Assembly (NCBI GenBank): GCA_031382085.1 | Contig: JANMYM010000012.1 | Coordinates: 179,410-243,409, forward strand | Direction of reading: 5' to 3' | Source of the DNA: UBA964 sp031382085 | GTDB taxonomy: Bacteria > Pseudomonadota > Gammaproteobacteria > Steroidobacterales > Steroidobacteraceae | DNA: 64,000 nucleotides | In this document: in pieces, positions 1 through 8,654 of the stretch | Position numbering within the stretch: position 1 is the stretch's first letter | How the letters are laid out: every line of letters starts with the position of its first letter | Translations under genes and position numbers: made by a program | Notes under the pieces: model-generated | The model's input: the letters and a program-made list of their open reading frames with translations, nothing else | What the model was told of the DNA's origin: nothing | The model's database searches: none

Positions 1-244
1 AGACGCCGACACTGTCATTCCAGAGATGCTGCAACTGATCGCGGCTCGACACTTCGCAGGCCACGCCATGCAATTTGCCGCCGTGTACCGTCAGTGGATG
101 CAAGTCTGTTAGGGCCTGGTCCACCGCCGCCTGGCTGCGGCCCGAGATCACCACCGCATGGCCGCGGCGCAGAAACTCGGCGGCCATGCCATTGCCGATG
201 CCGCGCGTGCTGCCAGTCACCACGATCCGTTGCTGCTTGTTCAT
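1..244 (-). CDS. Short-chain dehydrogenase/reductase, 3' end cut by window edge
   Basis: The first 81 codons of an SDR-family oxidoreductase are visible; the C-terminal part, including the catalytic YxxxK, lies outside the window. The ATG at 244 begins MNKQQRIVVTGSTRGIGNG, so the nucleotide-binding TGxxxGIG loop starts at about residue 10. The next part, FLRRGHAVVISGRS, is the second beta strand with an Arg that would favour NADP(H) (family knowledge). It runs divergently from the SDR at 382, which is clearly its paralogue: the two N-termini align through TG.T.GIG and EFL.RGH.V.I.GR. About 137 bp separate the two starts and may hold both promoters. The substrate cannot be told from this fragment. 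Confidence 0.85.
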   Translation of the reverse strand, partial: MNKQQRIVVTGSTRGIGNGMAAEFLRRGHAVVISGRSQAAVDQALTDLHPLTVHGGKLHGVACEVSSRDQLQHLWNDSVGV

Positions 245-381
245 GCCGCGATGCTAGGGGCTGGGCTCGCACAAGCCGACACCGGAGCCGCCCGCGTCCA
301 ATCAGCGGTCGCCGGGACGCTGGTGTCTCGGCCTTTGGTGCCGCCCAGTATCCTTGGCCACCGTTTCGAGAGGGCTGAAGC

Positions 382-1218
382 TTGGGCGAACTGAGTGTTG
401 TCATTACCGGCGCCACACAGGGCATAGGCTATGCCTATGCGCGTGAGTTCCTGCAGCGCGGTCATCGCGTGTTGATCTGCGGGCGCGACGCGTCGCGGGT
501 TGCCGAGGCGGTCGCCAAGCTGCAGACCCAATGTCAGGCGGGCGAGCGTGTCGATGGTGCGGCCTGCGACACTGCGCATCTTGCGGCGCTGCAGGCGCTG
601 TGGGACCGCGCTGTCAGTCGTTGCGGCCGGGTTGATATTTTCATCAACAACGCCGGTTATGCGCGCACCGGAGCGCGGTTCGTCGACAACACGCCGGCCG
701 AAATCGAGGCCATGGTCCGCTGCAACGTCATCGGCAGCATGAATGCGTCCCAAGTCGCAATCGCCGGCTTCAAAAAACAGGGTTCCGGCAAGCTTTACCT
801 GACGTTAGGTGGCGGGGGCGCGAGTGGCCGCGTGGTGCCGGGCATGGCGGTCTATTCCACCACCAAGCGCGCAGTCAGGTATTTTGCCGACACGCTGGTC
901 AAGGAATTGCGCGCAGCGAACAACGACCGGATTCTGCTGGGGACCATCAGTCCGGGGGTCAACATCACCGAGGGCATGCTGCGCGAGTTCGCCGAGCTCA
1001 AGCCTGAAACACGCAACAAGGCGCTGAAGCAGCTCAACTTTATCGGTGATCATGTCGAGACAACGACCGCCTATATCGTCGGCGAGATCCTGGCTAACAC
1101 CAAGCAGGGTCATACGATCACCTGGCTGACCGGCGGTCGGATGTTGCAGCGCGCATTGTCGATGATATTCAGTAAACGCGATGTCCTGTCGCGGTATGGA
1201 TTAAAGGTGCAAGCATGA
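382..1218 (+). CDS. Short-chain dehydrogenase/reductase
   Basis: A 278-residue SDR oxidoreductase. The cofactor loop TGATQGIG is at residues 10-17, the NNAG motif follows at about 90, and YSTTK (YxxxK catalytic pair) is near residue 157. The usual catalytic Ser region reads LTLGGGGASG, so the Ser may be displaced. The start is a TTG at 382: no in-frame ATG or GTG fits before the Rossmann fold, and GAGAGGG at 368-374 is a good ribosome binding site 7 nt upstream. The stop overlaps the next gene (ATGA), and the NmrA-like gene follows closely, so 382-3027 looks like one transcript of two dehydrogenase-type proteins and a propeller. The substrate is unknown; small-molecule metabolism or detoxification is inferred. 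Confidence 0.88.
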   Translation: MGELSVVITGATQGIGYAYAREFLQRGHRVLICGRDASRVAEAVAKLQTQCQAGERVDGAACDTAHLAALQALWDRAVSRCGRVDIFINNAGYARTGARFVDNTPAEIEAMVRCNVIGSMNASQVAIAGFKKQGSGKLYLTLGGGGASGRVVPGMAVYSTTKRAVRYFADTLVKELRAANNDRILLGTISPGVNITEGMLREFAELKPETRNKALKQLNFIGDHVETTTAYIVGEILANTKQGHTITWLTGGRMLQRALSMIFSKRDVLSRYGLKVQA

Positions 1219-2165
1219 GTACGGGATTCAAGCCCTGGATGAGCGGCGACATTTTTGTCGCGGTGACGGACCTCAACGATCCGGCGGACGATCATGCGGG
1301 TGCCGGCCATATCCGCCAATACGGTGCGGATCTCGCGCTCAAGGCGGATGTTAGCCTGTCGCTCACCTCGCACCTGGTCGGCGGTCTCAAGTTCGATCAC
1401 CAGGGCGTGCTGTGGGCTTTTGACAGTCACGATCACGTGGTGCTCAACCTGCATCGCGACGGCCGGGTAGTGGTCCGTGACTTTCCGCGACGCGCGTTTT
1501 CACATGTGAATTTCGCAGCGGATGGTTCGCTGTATCTGGGCGAGCACTTGGTTGGCGACAGCATCAAGCCTGAAATTCAGGCGCGCATGAAAACCTTTAT
1601 CTCCAGGATCCCGGGGAGCCAACGCTTTGGCGACGGCCATGTGTTCAAGTTCGATTCGGCTGGGAAATTGCAGAAAGAATATGCGACCCAGAGCCACGGC
1701 GGCATGGGCGGGTTTTTGGGCGTGACCATGTCGGCGCTGTCTCCGGACGGCAATCGCCTGGTCTATTGCAGCGAAACCGGCCCCCGCCTGCTGCATTACG
1801 ATCTGGCTAACGACCGGCAGCTGCCCGATATCCAGAACATCCAGCCGCCATTTCCGCCCGGACCGCCGCCGATGTTTTTCGGGATGGATTACGGCCCGGA
1901 TGGCACGCTGTATGTCTTGCGGGGTGGCTCCATTCATGTCGTCAATGAGACATCGGGTGCCACGACGCGACAGATTCCGCTTGAAGGTTTTGGCTGGGCG
2001 GTGCTCGATCTTGCCAGGGACGGTAGCTACGCCCTGGTCGCGAGCTTTTTTAGCGGCGAAATAGCCAAGATCGATCTCGCGACCGGCCAGAAGCTGGGCA
2101 GCATTCAAACCGGCGCCGTCAAGGCACTTGCCGGAGTGGTCGAATATCAAGGGGAGCAGAGCTAA
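1215..2165 (+). CDS. Beta-propeller protein, SMP-30/NHL-like
   Basis: A 316-residue protein with repeated beta-blade patterns such as DHQGVLWAFD, AADGSLYLGE, SPDGNRLVYC and GPDGTLYVLRG, typical of SMP-30/gluconolactonase or NHL six-bladed propellers. No signal peptide is evident. A proline-rich loop (PPFPPGPPPMFF) sits at about residue 215. It overlaps the preceding SDR by 4 bp (ATGA) and is followed 1 bp later by the NmrA-like gene, so the three are probably co-translated. Propellers of this kind can be lactonases or binding scaffolds; I could not assign metal ligands with confidence, so the enzymatic role is open. Pairing with two NAD(P)-binding proteins suggests a shared small-molecule pathway (inference). 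Confidence 0.7.
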   Translation: MSTGFKPWMSGDIFVAVTDLNDPADDHAGAGHIRQYGADLALKADVSLSLTSHLVGGLKFDHQGVLWAFDSHDHVVLNLHRDGRVVVRDFPRRAFSHVNFAADGSLYLGEHLVGDSIKPEIQARMKTFISRIPGSQRFGDGHVFKFDSAGKLQKEYATQSHGGMGGFLGVTMSALSPDGNRLVYCSETGPRLLHYDLANDRQLPDIQNIQPPFPPGPPPMFFGMDYGPDGTLYVLRGGSIHVVNETSGATTRQIPLEGFGWAVLDLARDGSYALVASFFSGEIAKIDLATGQKLGSIQTGAVKALAGVVEYQGEQS

Positions 2166-2166
2166 C

Positions 2167-3027
2167 ATGATTCTAGTAACAGGCGCTACCGGACGAACCG
2201 CTGCCAGTGCGGCGCTGGAACTCGCCGCGCGCAAAATTCCGGTCCGGGCGCTGACCCGGGACGCCGGCAAGGCCACCAAGCTGCAGGCTGCAGGGGTGCA
2301 ATTGGCGTCAGGCGATGTCGATGACGCGGCGGCGCTGGCGGCGGCGATGCAGGGCGTCACCAAGGTGCTGGTGTGTTTGCCGAATGGCGAAGCGCAGCTG
2401 CGCCGTGAGAAAGCGATTGTCGATGCGGCTGTGGTCGCAGGCGCCAGGCACATTGTCAAGATATCGTCGGTCGAAGCGGCTGCACATATGCACAATCCCG
2501 TGCATCAGACCCACTGGCTGTCGGAACAGCACATCCGCTCCACGGGCATTGCCTGGACGATGGTGCGGCCGACTTTCTACATGCAGAATTTTCTCGGCAG
2601 CGCCGCCACCATCAAGTCCCAGGGCAAGTTCTTTTTCCCGTTCGGCGAGCAGGGCGCGGCGGCGCTGATCGATTCACGCGACGCTGGCTGGTTCGCGGGG
2701 CACGTGCTCGCAACCGATGGCCACGCTAACAAGAGTTACGACATTACCAGTCGCGACAAGATGACGTTTCACCAGGTTGCGGAAGTATTCTCGAAGGTGT
2801 TAGGCCGGACAATCAGCTATGTCCCCCAGGATCCAGTGGCCTACAAGGCGTTTCTCGGCAAGTTTGTCACCAGCACGTGGCATCTGAACGCGGTGTGTGA
2901 CATTTTTGCGGAAATTGCCAAGGGTTATTCGGTGCAGGTCACGGACACTTTCCAGCGGGTGAGTGGCCGCGAACCGTTGTCGCTCGAAGGCTTTATCCGC
3001 GGGCACCTGGCGTTGTATCAGGCCTGA
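2167..3027 (+). CDS. NmrA-like NAD(P)-binding protein (atypical SDR)
   Basis: A 286-residue protein starting MILVTGATGRTA, the GxxGxxG-type NAD(P) site of the NmrA/isoflavone-reductase-like atypical SDRs. VRALTRD near residue 30 is the second beta strand. The active-site YxxxK is absent in the usual place, where HQTHWLSEQHI is seen, as in many NmrA proteins that sense redox or act on quinones. The ATG at 2167 is preferred over an upstream ATG in frame because the fold begins directly there and the preceding gene stops at 2165. The last 35 bp overlap the convergent kinase gene. Function could be quinone reduction or redox sensing; the operon partners give no substrate. Confidence 0.8.
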   Translation: MILVTGATGRTAASAALELAARKIPVRALTRDAGKATKLQAAGVQLASGDVDDAAALAAAMQGVTKVLVCLPNGEAQLRREKAIVDAAVVAGARHIVKISSVEAAAHMHNPVHQTHWLSEQHIRSTGIAWTMVRPTFYMQNFLGSAATIKSQGKFFFPFGEQGAAALIDSRDAGWFAGHVLATDGHANKSYDITSRDKMTFHQVAEVFSKVLGRTISYVPQDPVAYKAFLGKFVTSTWHLNAVCDIFAEIAKGYSVQVTDTFQRVSGREPLSLEGFIRGHLALYQA

Positions 3028-4009
3028 GGAATCCTGCCGCAAGTTGCAGGTAGTGCTGCCAGGGATGGTCGAACCCGGGCACTTTGCCGAGAATGTTGCG
3101 GTCACGGGCTAACACGCTGGCCAGGTAGAGCGCGCGCGCGGCCAGCAGTGCCGGCAGCGCCTGCTGTTCGCGCGCGCTCAGGGGCCGGAGTGACTGATAA
3201 CCGTCCAGGAAAGCGTGGTCGAGCGACCGATCGAGATCTTCGCTGCGACTACGCCAGATGAAGGGCGTCAGGTCGACGCACAATGCTCCGCGGCCGCAAT
3301 CGTCAAAATCGAGTGCGTACAGCATGCCGTTGACGCCGCGGCGCAGATTGCCGAAATGCAGATCGCCATGCAGCGATCCGGCCGGCAGGCCGGGCTCCTG
3401 TTGCAACACAGCGGCGATTCCGCAACGGACCGCGGCCACCATGCTGCGTTCCTGCGCGTCGCCTAACGCGGCATCCAGCGCTGTGGCGGTCCGCGCCAGT
3501 TTCTCACCGAGGCTGTGGCGGCGGGCGGTGGCGGGCAACCCGGCGCTGGAGCTGTGAATCGCGGCCAGCAGCTGGCCGGCGGCACGCGCGTCCTCGACCT
3601 CGAGGTTCGGTCCGAGAGTCCGCCCCTCAATCCACGGATAAACGCAGATCATGCGTGGACCTTCGGGTGCGGAAATCTCCAGACCGATGGCGCCATGCCG
3701 GGTGCGCATGGCAGCCGGTGTCGCAAGGCCGGCCGCCGCCAGCGCTGCGGACCAATCGATCTCTTCACGCAGCTGCGCGGGCGTACGCAGTCCGCTCTTG
3801 AGTGCCCGGATGGCGTGCAGCTTGTTAGCAGTGCGCAGCCGGTACCAGTCGTTTTGCCCATGCTGCAGCAGTTCGACTTGCTGCGGCGGCTCCAGCGCCC
3901 AGTTTCTGGCGACCAGCGCGCCCAACGATGCCGCCTGCAGGATTGAATGGCCGACAGCGACGATTTCACTGGCGCAGATGAAGTCCGGGTGCGGCGCGCT
4001 CGATTCCAT
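2993..4009 (-). CDS. srkA: SrkA/RdoA-like Ser/Thr protein kinase (APH fold)
   Basis: A 338-residue APH-fold kinase. Motifs seen are LHGDLHFGNL (catalytic HGDxHxxN) at about residue 213 and ALDFDDCG (metal-binding D) about 15 residues later, followed by the CVDLTPF segment. These match the stress-response kinase SrkA (YihE), normally about 330 residues, a cytoplasmic Ser/Thr kinase that protects stressed cells in E. coli. Its start is only 5 bp from that of the divergent VOC gene, so the promoters overlap the opposing coding regions. Its 3' end overlaps the convergent NmrA-like gene by 35 bp. An aminoglycoside- or homoserine-type kinase is the alternative. Confidence 0.75.
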   Translation of the reverse strand: MESSAPHPDFICASEIVAVGHSILQAASLGALVARNWALEPPQQVELLQHGQNDWYRLRTANKLHAIRALKSGLRTPAQLREEIDWSAALAAAGLATPAAMRTRHGAIGLEISAPEGPRMICVYPWIEGRTLGPNLEVEDARAAGQLLAAIHSSSAGLPATARRHSLGEKLARTATALDAALGDAQERSMVAAVRCGIAAVLQQEPGLPAGSLHGDLHFGNLRRGVNGMLYALDFDDCGRGALCVDLTPFIWRSRSEDLDRSLDHAFLDGYQSLRPLSAREQQALPALLAARALYLASVLARDRNILGKVPGFDHPWQHYLQLAAGFLRPDTTPGARG

Positions 4010-4014
4010 GCCTC

Positions 4015-5016
4015 ATGATATACATCATGGTCATGGCGGCGCACGCATCCGGGTTGCAGGGTGGCATACATGAAGTGGTGGTCGGCGTGCCCGACCTCGC
4101 GGTCGCGATCGCGCACTGGCAAGCCTTCGGTTATGCGGTCGTTAGTCGGGGCCGGCTGGACGCCGCGGCGGCGCACACGTTGTATGGCCGGCATCGTGAG
4201 CTGCAGGCGGTGCGCCTGGGTCACGGGCGGGCCCGCAGCGGCCTGATTCGTTTGCAGCAATGGAGCGCAGCCGCGGGTCAGGGCCTCGGATCTGCTCCGT
4301 TGCGAACCGCCGGCAGCCGCTGGACCGTACACCGAACCCATGACATCACGCCGGCACTGGTCTGGGGGCGGTATCTGCAGAAATCGCTCGCAGGCACCGC
4401 CATTGCGGGGCCGGTTGTTCACAGCGTCGATGCCGGCTCGGCGTCGATCAATCATGCGGTGCTGACAGCGCATTTTCGCCACGTACTGATGGTGCGCCAT
4501 GGAATCGATGTGCCGTTGTACGGTTCGCCGGATCCGGCCTGTTTGTTAGGCGCCAGCGAAGTTGTGCATGCGGGTATCGTGGTTACCGCGGCACAGGCCG
4601 ACAAACTTTGGTTCTATTCGCGCTTGGGGTTTCAGGCGCTGAGTCAAAGGCGCGTGCAATACGATCCGCAGAGTGTCGCGACGCAATTGTTTCCACTCTA
4701 TCCGGGCGAAGCGCTGGTGGAGCACGACTTCGATGACCCGGCATCGCGGCCGGGCCCGAGCCAGCTGCCGGGCCGGCTGCGCGCTTTCGTCCTGGAACCT
4801 GGTGACGGTGCGGATTTTCAGACAGCACCCGGTGACGATGGTTACAACCTTTACAGCCTTCGGCACGCGGGTTTCCGTACTGCCGATGCCGGGGGCGGCT
4901 GGCTCGAGGGTCTGGGCGCCCGGTCGTTAGGTATGGGGCGCGACGAGTTTGGTGAATGGGCCTGGCGGTTCCGGGCGCCGGATGGCTATGAATGGCTGGG
5001 ATTACCCGCGGTTTGA
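4015..5016 (+). CDS. VOC-superfamily (glyoxalase-like) protein
   Basis: A 333-residue protein with two vicinal-oxygen-chelate modules: IHEVVVGVPDLAVAIAHW near the N-terminus and VVHAGIVVTAAQADKLWFYS near residue 185. These resemble the beta-alpha-beta-beta-beta units of the glyoxalase/bleomycin-resistance/dioxygenase fold. The metal ligands cannot be assigned with certainty (H in the first strand, later H/E). Two further in-frame ATGs (4027, 4033) lie close behind the first, so the true start may be a few codons downstream. ATGAT and ATCAT arms with a 4-nt centre surround the first start codon (4015-4028) and could bind a regulator. The next gene has its own spacer of about 57 bp. Confidence 0.7.
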   Translation: MIYIMVMAAHASGLQGGIHEVVVGVPDLAVAIAHWQAFGYAVVSRGRLDAAAAHTLYGRHRELQAVRLGHGRARSGLIRLQQWSAAAGQGLGSAPLRTAGSRWTVHRTHDITPALVWGRYLQKSLAGTAIAGPVVHSVDAGSASINHAVLTAHFRHVLMVRHGIDVPLYGSPDPACLLGASEVVHAGIVVTAAQADKLWFYSRLGFQALSQRRVQYDPQSVATQLFPLYPGEALVEHDFDDPASRPGPSQLPGRLRAFVLEPGDGADFQTAPGDDGYNLYSLRHAGFRTADAGGGWLEGLGARSLGMGRDEFGEWAWRFRAPDGYEWLGLPAV

Positions 5017-5073
5017 TGCAACTTCGTATCCGTTCGACGGTCTATACTGTTTGACCTTGAGCACGAGTCAGCG

Positions 5074-6690
5074 ATGAAATATTTTTGGGCCGCGTGTTTG
5101 GGCGCTTTGCTGTGTAGCGTCCCGCCAGTGCGGGCCGATAACCCGCTGCCGACCGACGCGGAACTGGAAGCCGCCGGCGCGCGCATCGGGTCCATTCGAA
5201 TCGTGTCACTCGACATTTTCGACCTGGATGATCCCCGCGAGAACAAGGCGTTTTACCGGCTGGCAAATCGCCTGCATGTGGAAACGCGGGAGTCGACGCT
5301 GCGCGCGCAGCTTTTGTTCCAGCAAGGCGATCTCTATTCGCGCCGGCTGCTCGATGAGACCACGCGCAACATGCGGCGCCTGCGTTTCCTGCGCGAACCC
5401 GAAGTACGCGTGGTGGCCTGGCACGATGGGCTGGTGGATATCGAAGTCCATTCGCACGATGTCTGGACGCTGAATCCCGGCGTCTCATTCGGGCGGACCG
5501 GCGGCAAGAACCGCACCGGCTTTGAGCTCGAGGATTACAACCTGTTAGGTTTCGGCAAGCATCTGTCGCTCGGCTATTCCAAGGATGTCGACCGCAGCAC
5601 ACAGTATCTGCGCTGGAGCGACCCCAACGTGCTCGGTTCACGCTGGACCGACGTCATCGAGATCGCTGACACCGACGACGGCCGCACGCTGCGCCTGTCA
5701 GCGGAGCGGCCGTTCTTCGCGCTTTATTCGCGCTGGAGCGCCGGGTTTACTCTGGCGTCCGAAGTCAGTCAGCATGATCGTTATTCCCTCGGCGCCGCCA
5801 TCGACCGCTACGATGTGCAGCGCCGCTACGCCGACGTATTCGGCGGCTGGTCCAAGGGGCTGCGCAACAACTGGGTGCGTCGAACCATCGCGGGTGTGCG
5901 TTATGACGACAATCAGTTTGCCGGCATCCCGGGGCTGTCAACCTTGCCGGTGCCGCAGAACCGTCGCCTGGTCTATCCCTATGTGCGGGTGGAGTGGCTC
6001 GAAGATGATTTCGCGGTGGCCTCCAACCTGGACCAGATCCAGCGCAGCGAGGACCAGCAGTTCGGGAGACAGTTCAGCGCGCAGCTCGGCGTGGCCGCCG
6101 ACGCCACGGGCAGCGATCGCAACGCCGCATTGTTAGGTTTTGGCGCACACCGTGGCTGGCGACTGTCCGACAAGGCGCGGTTTTTCGTCGACGGTAGCCT
6201 GAGCGGCCGGTTTGGCAGTGACCAGGCCGAGAACGTGCTGGCGTCTTTCGATACCCGACTGTACCGGCGCAATGGCCGTCGCATGACGTTCTATGCCAGC
6301 CTGAGCGGCGACTGGACTGATCGCCGGGATGCCGATCGCGAACTGATCCTCGGTGGTGAGGACGGTCTGCGTGGCTATCCGCTGCGCTACCAATCCGGCA
6401 AGAGTCGTGTGCTGCTGACGGTCGAGCAGCGCCTGTACACCAACTGGTACCTGTTGCGCCTCGCGCACGTGGGTGCGGCCGCATTCATCGACGTGGGCCG
6501 GATCTATGGGCAGGATGCCACTAACACGCCTAACAAGGGTTGGCTGGCGGACGCCGGCATCGGGCTGCGACTCGGAAACGCGCGCTCGGCGCTGGGCAAT
6601 GTATTGCACATCGATCTTGCGTTTCCGCTAAATGCGGATCCGACTATTGATAAACTCCAGATTCTGATACAGACCAAGCGGAGTTTCTGA
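5074..6690 (+). CDS. Outer membrane Omp85-type (BamA/TamA-like) beta-barrel protein
   Basis: A 538-residue protein with a signal peptide (MKYFWAACLGALLCSVPPVRA). After it come one or two POTRA-like segments (LRAQLLFQQGDLYSRRLLDE, then LREPEVRVVAWHDGLVDIEV), then a 16-strand-type barrel with alternating aromatic strands. DGLRGYPLRY near residue 435 matches the loop-6 (V/L)RG(F/Y) motif of Omp85 proteins, and the chain ends in Phe, as outer membrane barrels do. It is shorter than BamA (about 800) or TamA (about 577), so fewer POTRA domains are present. The stop overlaps the next start (TGATG), which suggests a functional link to the sulfatase-type transferase. Its cargo is unknown. TATACT at 5043-5048 is a possible -10 element. 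Confidence 0.8.
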   Translation: MKYFWAACLGALLCSVPPVRADNPLPTDAELEAAGARIGSIRIVSLDIFDLDDPRENKAFYRLANRLHVETRESTLRAQLLFQQGDLYSRRLLDETTRNMRRLRFLREPEVRVVAWHDGLVDIEVHSHDVWTLNPGVSFGRTGGKNRTGFELEDYNLLGFGKHLSLGYSKDVDRSTQYLRWSDPNVLGSRWTDVIEIADTDDGRTLRLSAERPFFALYSRWSAGFTLASEVSQHDRYSLGAAIDRYDVQRRYADVFGGWSKGLRNNWVRRTIAGVRYDDNQFAGIPGLSTLPVPQNRRLVYPYVRVEWLEDDFAVASNLDQIQRSEDQQFGRQFSAQLGVAADATGSDRNAALLGFGAHRGWRLSDKARFFVDGSLSGRFGSDQAENVLASFDTRLYRRNGRRMTFYASLSGDWTDRRDADRELILGGEDGLRGYPLRYQSGKSRVLLTVEQRLYTNWYLLRLAHVGAAAFIDVGRIYGQDATNTPNKGWLADAGIGLRLGNARSALGNVLHIDLAFPLNADPTIDKLQILIQTKRSF

Positions 6691-8639
6691 TGACCCAGGA
6701 TTTCGGTCCAGCGCTGCAGCGCTTCCGACCCGCGCTGACGTTTGCCATCTGGTACCTGATTTCAAGCAGCTTGTTGCGGTTGGTGCTGTGGTTTGCCTTT
6801 GGCCGCGATGCGGGGGTTGGTGCCGCAAACCTGCTGTGGTTGCTGCCACTCGGGCTGCTGGCAGACGCGGTGCAGACGCTTTATCTACTGGCGCCGTTCA
6901 TGTTTTTCACCTGGCTGGTGCGCGATCGCTGGTACCGGGCCGGCTGGGTGCGCTGGATGCTGCTGGCCGGCGGCGCGTTGTTCCTGTTTTTTCTCGGCTT
7001 CGTCGTGGCGGCGGAATATTTCTTTTTCGAGGAGTTCACGTCGCGCTTCAACGTTGTTTCGGTCGACTATCTGCTGTACCCGACCGAGGTCATCGGCGAC
7101 ATCCGCAGCGAATATCCGTTAGGCGCAATCTTCGCCGCGGCCGGCGTGATTGCCGTGGTGAGTGTCTGGGCGCTGCGCACCCTGGTGTTGTGTGGACAGG
7201 CCGTGACGGCGCGGTTTGCGGCACGCAGCCGGGTTTTTGGCGCGTATTGCATTCTGTTGCTGCTGGCGATTGGTTTCTTTGACACCGGCCTGCTGGCGCG
7301 CTCGCGCGATCGTGTCGCCAACGAGCTCGCGATCAATGGCCCCTCCAGTTTTTTCCGGGCCCTGCGCACCAGCGAAATCGATTATCACCCCTGGTACGTT
7401 ACTCGCCCCACCCGCGACAATGTCGCGCGGCTTGAGCAACAGCTGAGCGGCGGGCCGGGCACGTTGCGCCGCGATGCTAACGGCTGGCTGGTACGCGACG
7501 TGCCGCCGAATCCGCAGGGTCTCGGCAAACTCAACGTCGTGATCCTGGCGAGTGAGTCATTCGGCGCGGAGTTCAGCAAGCTGTATGGCTCCGACCGCGA
7601 CTGGACCCCGGCCTTTGATCGCCTGGCGCAGGACGGCCTGTGGTTCCGGCAGATGTACGCGTCCGGCAATCGCACGGTGCGCGGCCTGGAAGCCATCACT
7701 TCATCAATCCCGCCGATTCCCACCGTCTCGATCCTGCATCGGCCGGGTAGCGACAACATCGCCAACTGGGGCGCCATCATGCGCGCCAACGGCTATCACA
7801 CCACTTTTTTCTATGGTGGGTACGGCAGCTTCGATGACATGAATCGGTTTTACGACAGCAACGGCTTTGAGGTCATCGACCGGTTGAAGATTCTGCAGCC
7901 AACACGCTTTGAAAATATCTGGGGCGTGTCGGACGAAGACCTGTTCGACACGGCGCTGAAACATTTTGACCAGCTCAGCGGCCAGGGCAAGCGCTTTTTC
8001 GCCATTGTCATGAATACCTCCAATCACAAGCCCTTCACGTTTCGTGCAGGTGTTCCTGGCGTCAAGGCCGAGGGCGGCGGCCGGGAGTCCGGTGTCCGGT
8101 ATGCCGATTTCGCCAAGAATTATTTTATTGACAGCGCGCGTGGCAAGCCGTGGTTTGACGATACGCTGTTCATCATCGTCGCGGATCATGGCGCGCGCGT
8201 TTACGGGCGCGCCGAGATTCCCATTGGCAGTTACCGCATCCCCATGCTTTTCTATGCGCCCAAACACCTCAAGCCCAGCGTGCATGAATCGCTGACCACG
8301 CAGATCGACATCGCTCCCACCGCACTCGGTTTGCTGGGCATCGGCTATGCGGCGCCGTTTTTCGGCCAGGATGTACTGAACACGCCGCCGGAAAAACATG
8401 TGGCCTTCTTCAGCCACAATCACAACGCCGCGCTGATGCGCGACAACCAGATGACCATCCTGGGGCTGCGCAAGACGCTCAAGAACGAATCCTACAATCC
8501 CGCGACCGGCGAGTATGGTCCCGGAACTGCGGACCCGGACCGGGATGCGTTGACCGTCGCGTACTACCAGACCGCCTACGAGATGTTTCGGGCACACCAG
8601 TTCGTGACGCCACCGCAGCCGGTTGCGAGTCCGCCGTAA
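6690..8639 (+). CDS. LtaS-like membrane sulfatase/phosphoglycerol transferase
   Basis: A 649-residue inner-membrane protein with about five N-terminal transmembrane segments up to residue ~210, then a periplasmic alkaline-phosphatase-fold domain. LNVVILASESFG gives the first metal-binding Glu/Ser, SGNRTVRGLEA carries the Thr expected as nucleophile in lipoteichoic acid synthase-family enzymes, and IVADHGARVYG gives the Asp-His metal site. In Gram-negatives such enzymes transfer phosphoglycerol or phosphoethanolamine to envelope glycans or lipids. It is translationally coupled to the Omp85-like gene and ends 15 bp from arnD, which reads towards it. A role in surface polymer or lipid modification is inferred; the acceptor is not known. 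Confidence 0.85.
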   Translation: MTQDFGPALQRFRPALTFAIWYLISSSLLRLVLWFAFGRDAGVGAANLLWLLPLGLLADAVQTLYLLAPFMFFTWLVRDRWYRAGWVRWMLLAGGALFLFFLGFVVAAEYFFFEEFTSRFNVVSVDYLLYPTEVIGDIRSEYPLGAIFAAAGVIAVVSVWALRTLVLCGQAVTARFAARSRVFGAYCILLLLAIGFFDTGLLARSRDRVANELAINGPSSFFRALRTSEIDYHPWYVTRPTRDNVARLEQQLSGGPGTLRRDANGWLVRDVPPNPQGLGKLNVVILASESFGAEFSKLYGSDRDWTPAFDRLAQDGLWFRQMYASGNRTVRGLEAITSSIPPIPTVSILHRPGSDNIANWGAIMRANGYHTTFFYGGYGSFDDMNRFYDSNGFEVIDRLKILQPTRFENIWGVSDEDLFDTALKHFDQLSGQGKRFFAIVMNTSNHKPFTFRAGVPGVKAEGGGRESGVRYADFAKNYFIDSARGKPWFDDTLFIIVADHGARVYGRAEIPIGSYRIPMLFYAPKHLKPSVHESLTTQIDIAPTALGLLGIGYAAPFFGQDVLNTPPEKHVAFFSHNHNAALMRDNQMTILGLRKTLKNESYNPATGEYGPGTADPDRDALTVAYYQTAYEMFRAHQFVTPPQPVASPP

Positions 8640-8654
8640 AGCGGTTTTGTCAGC

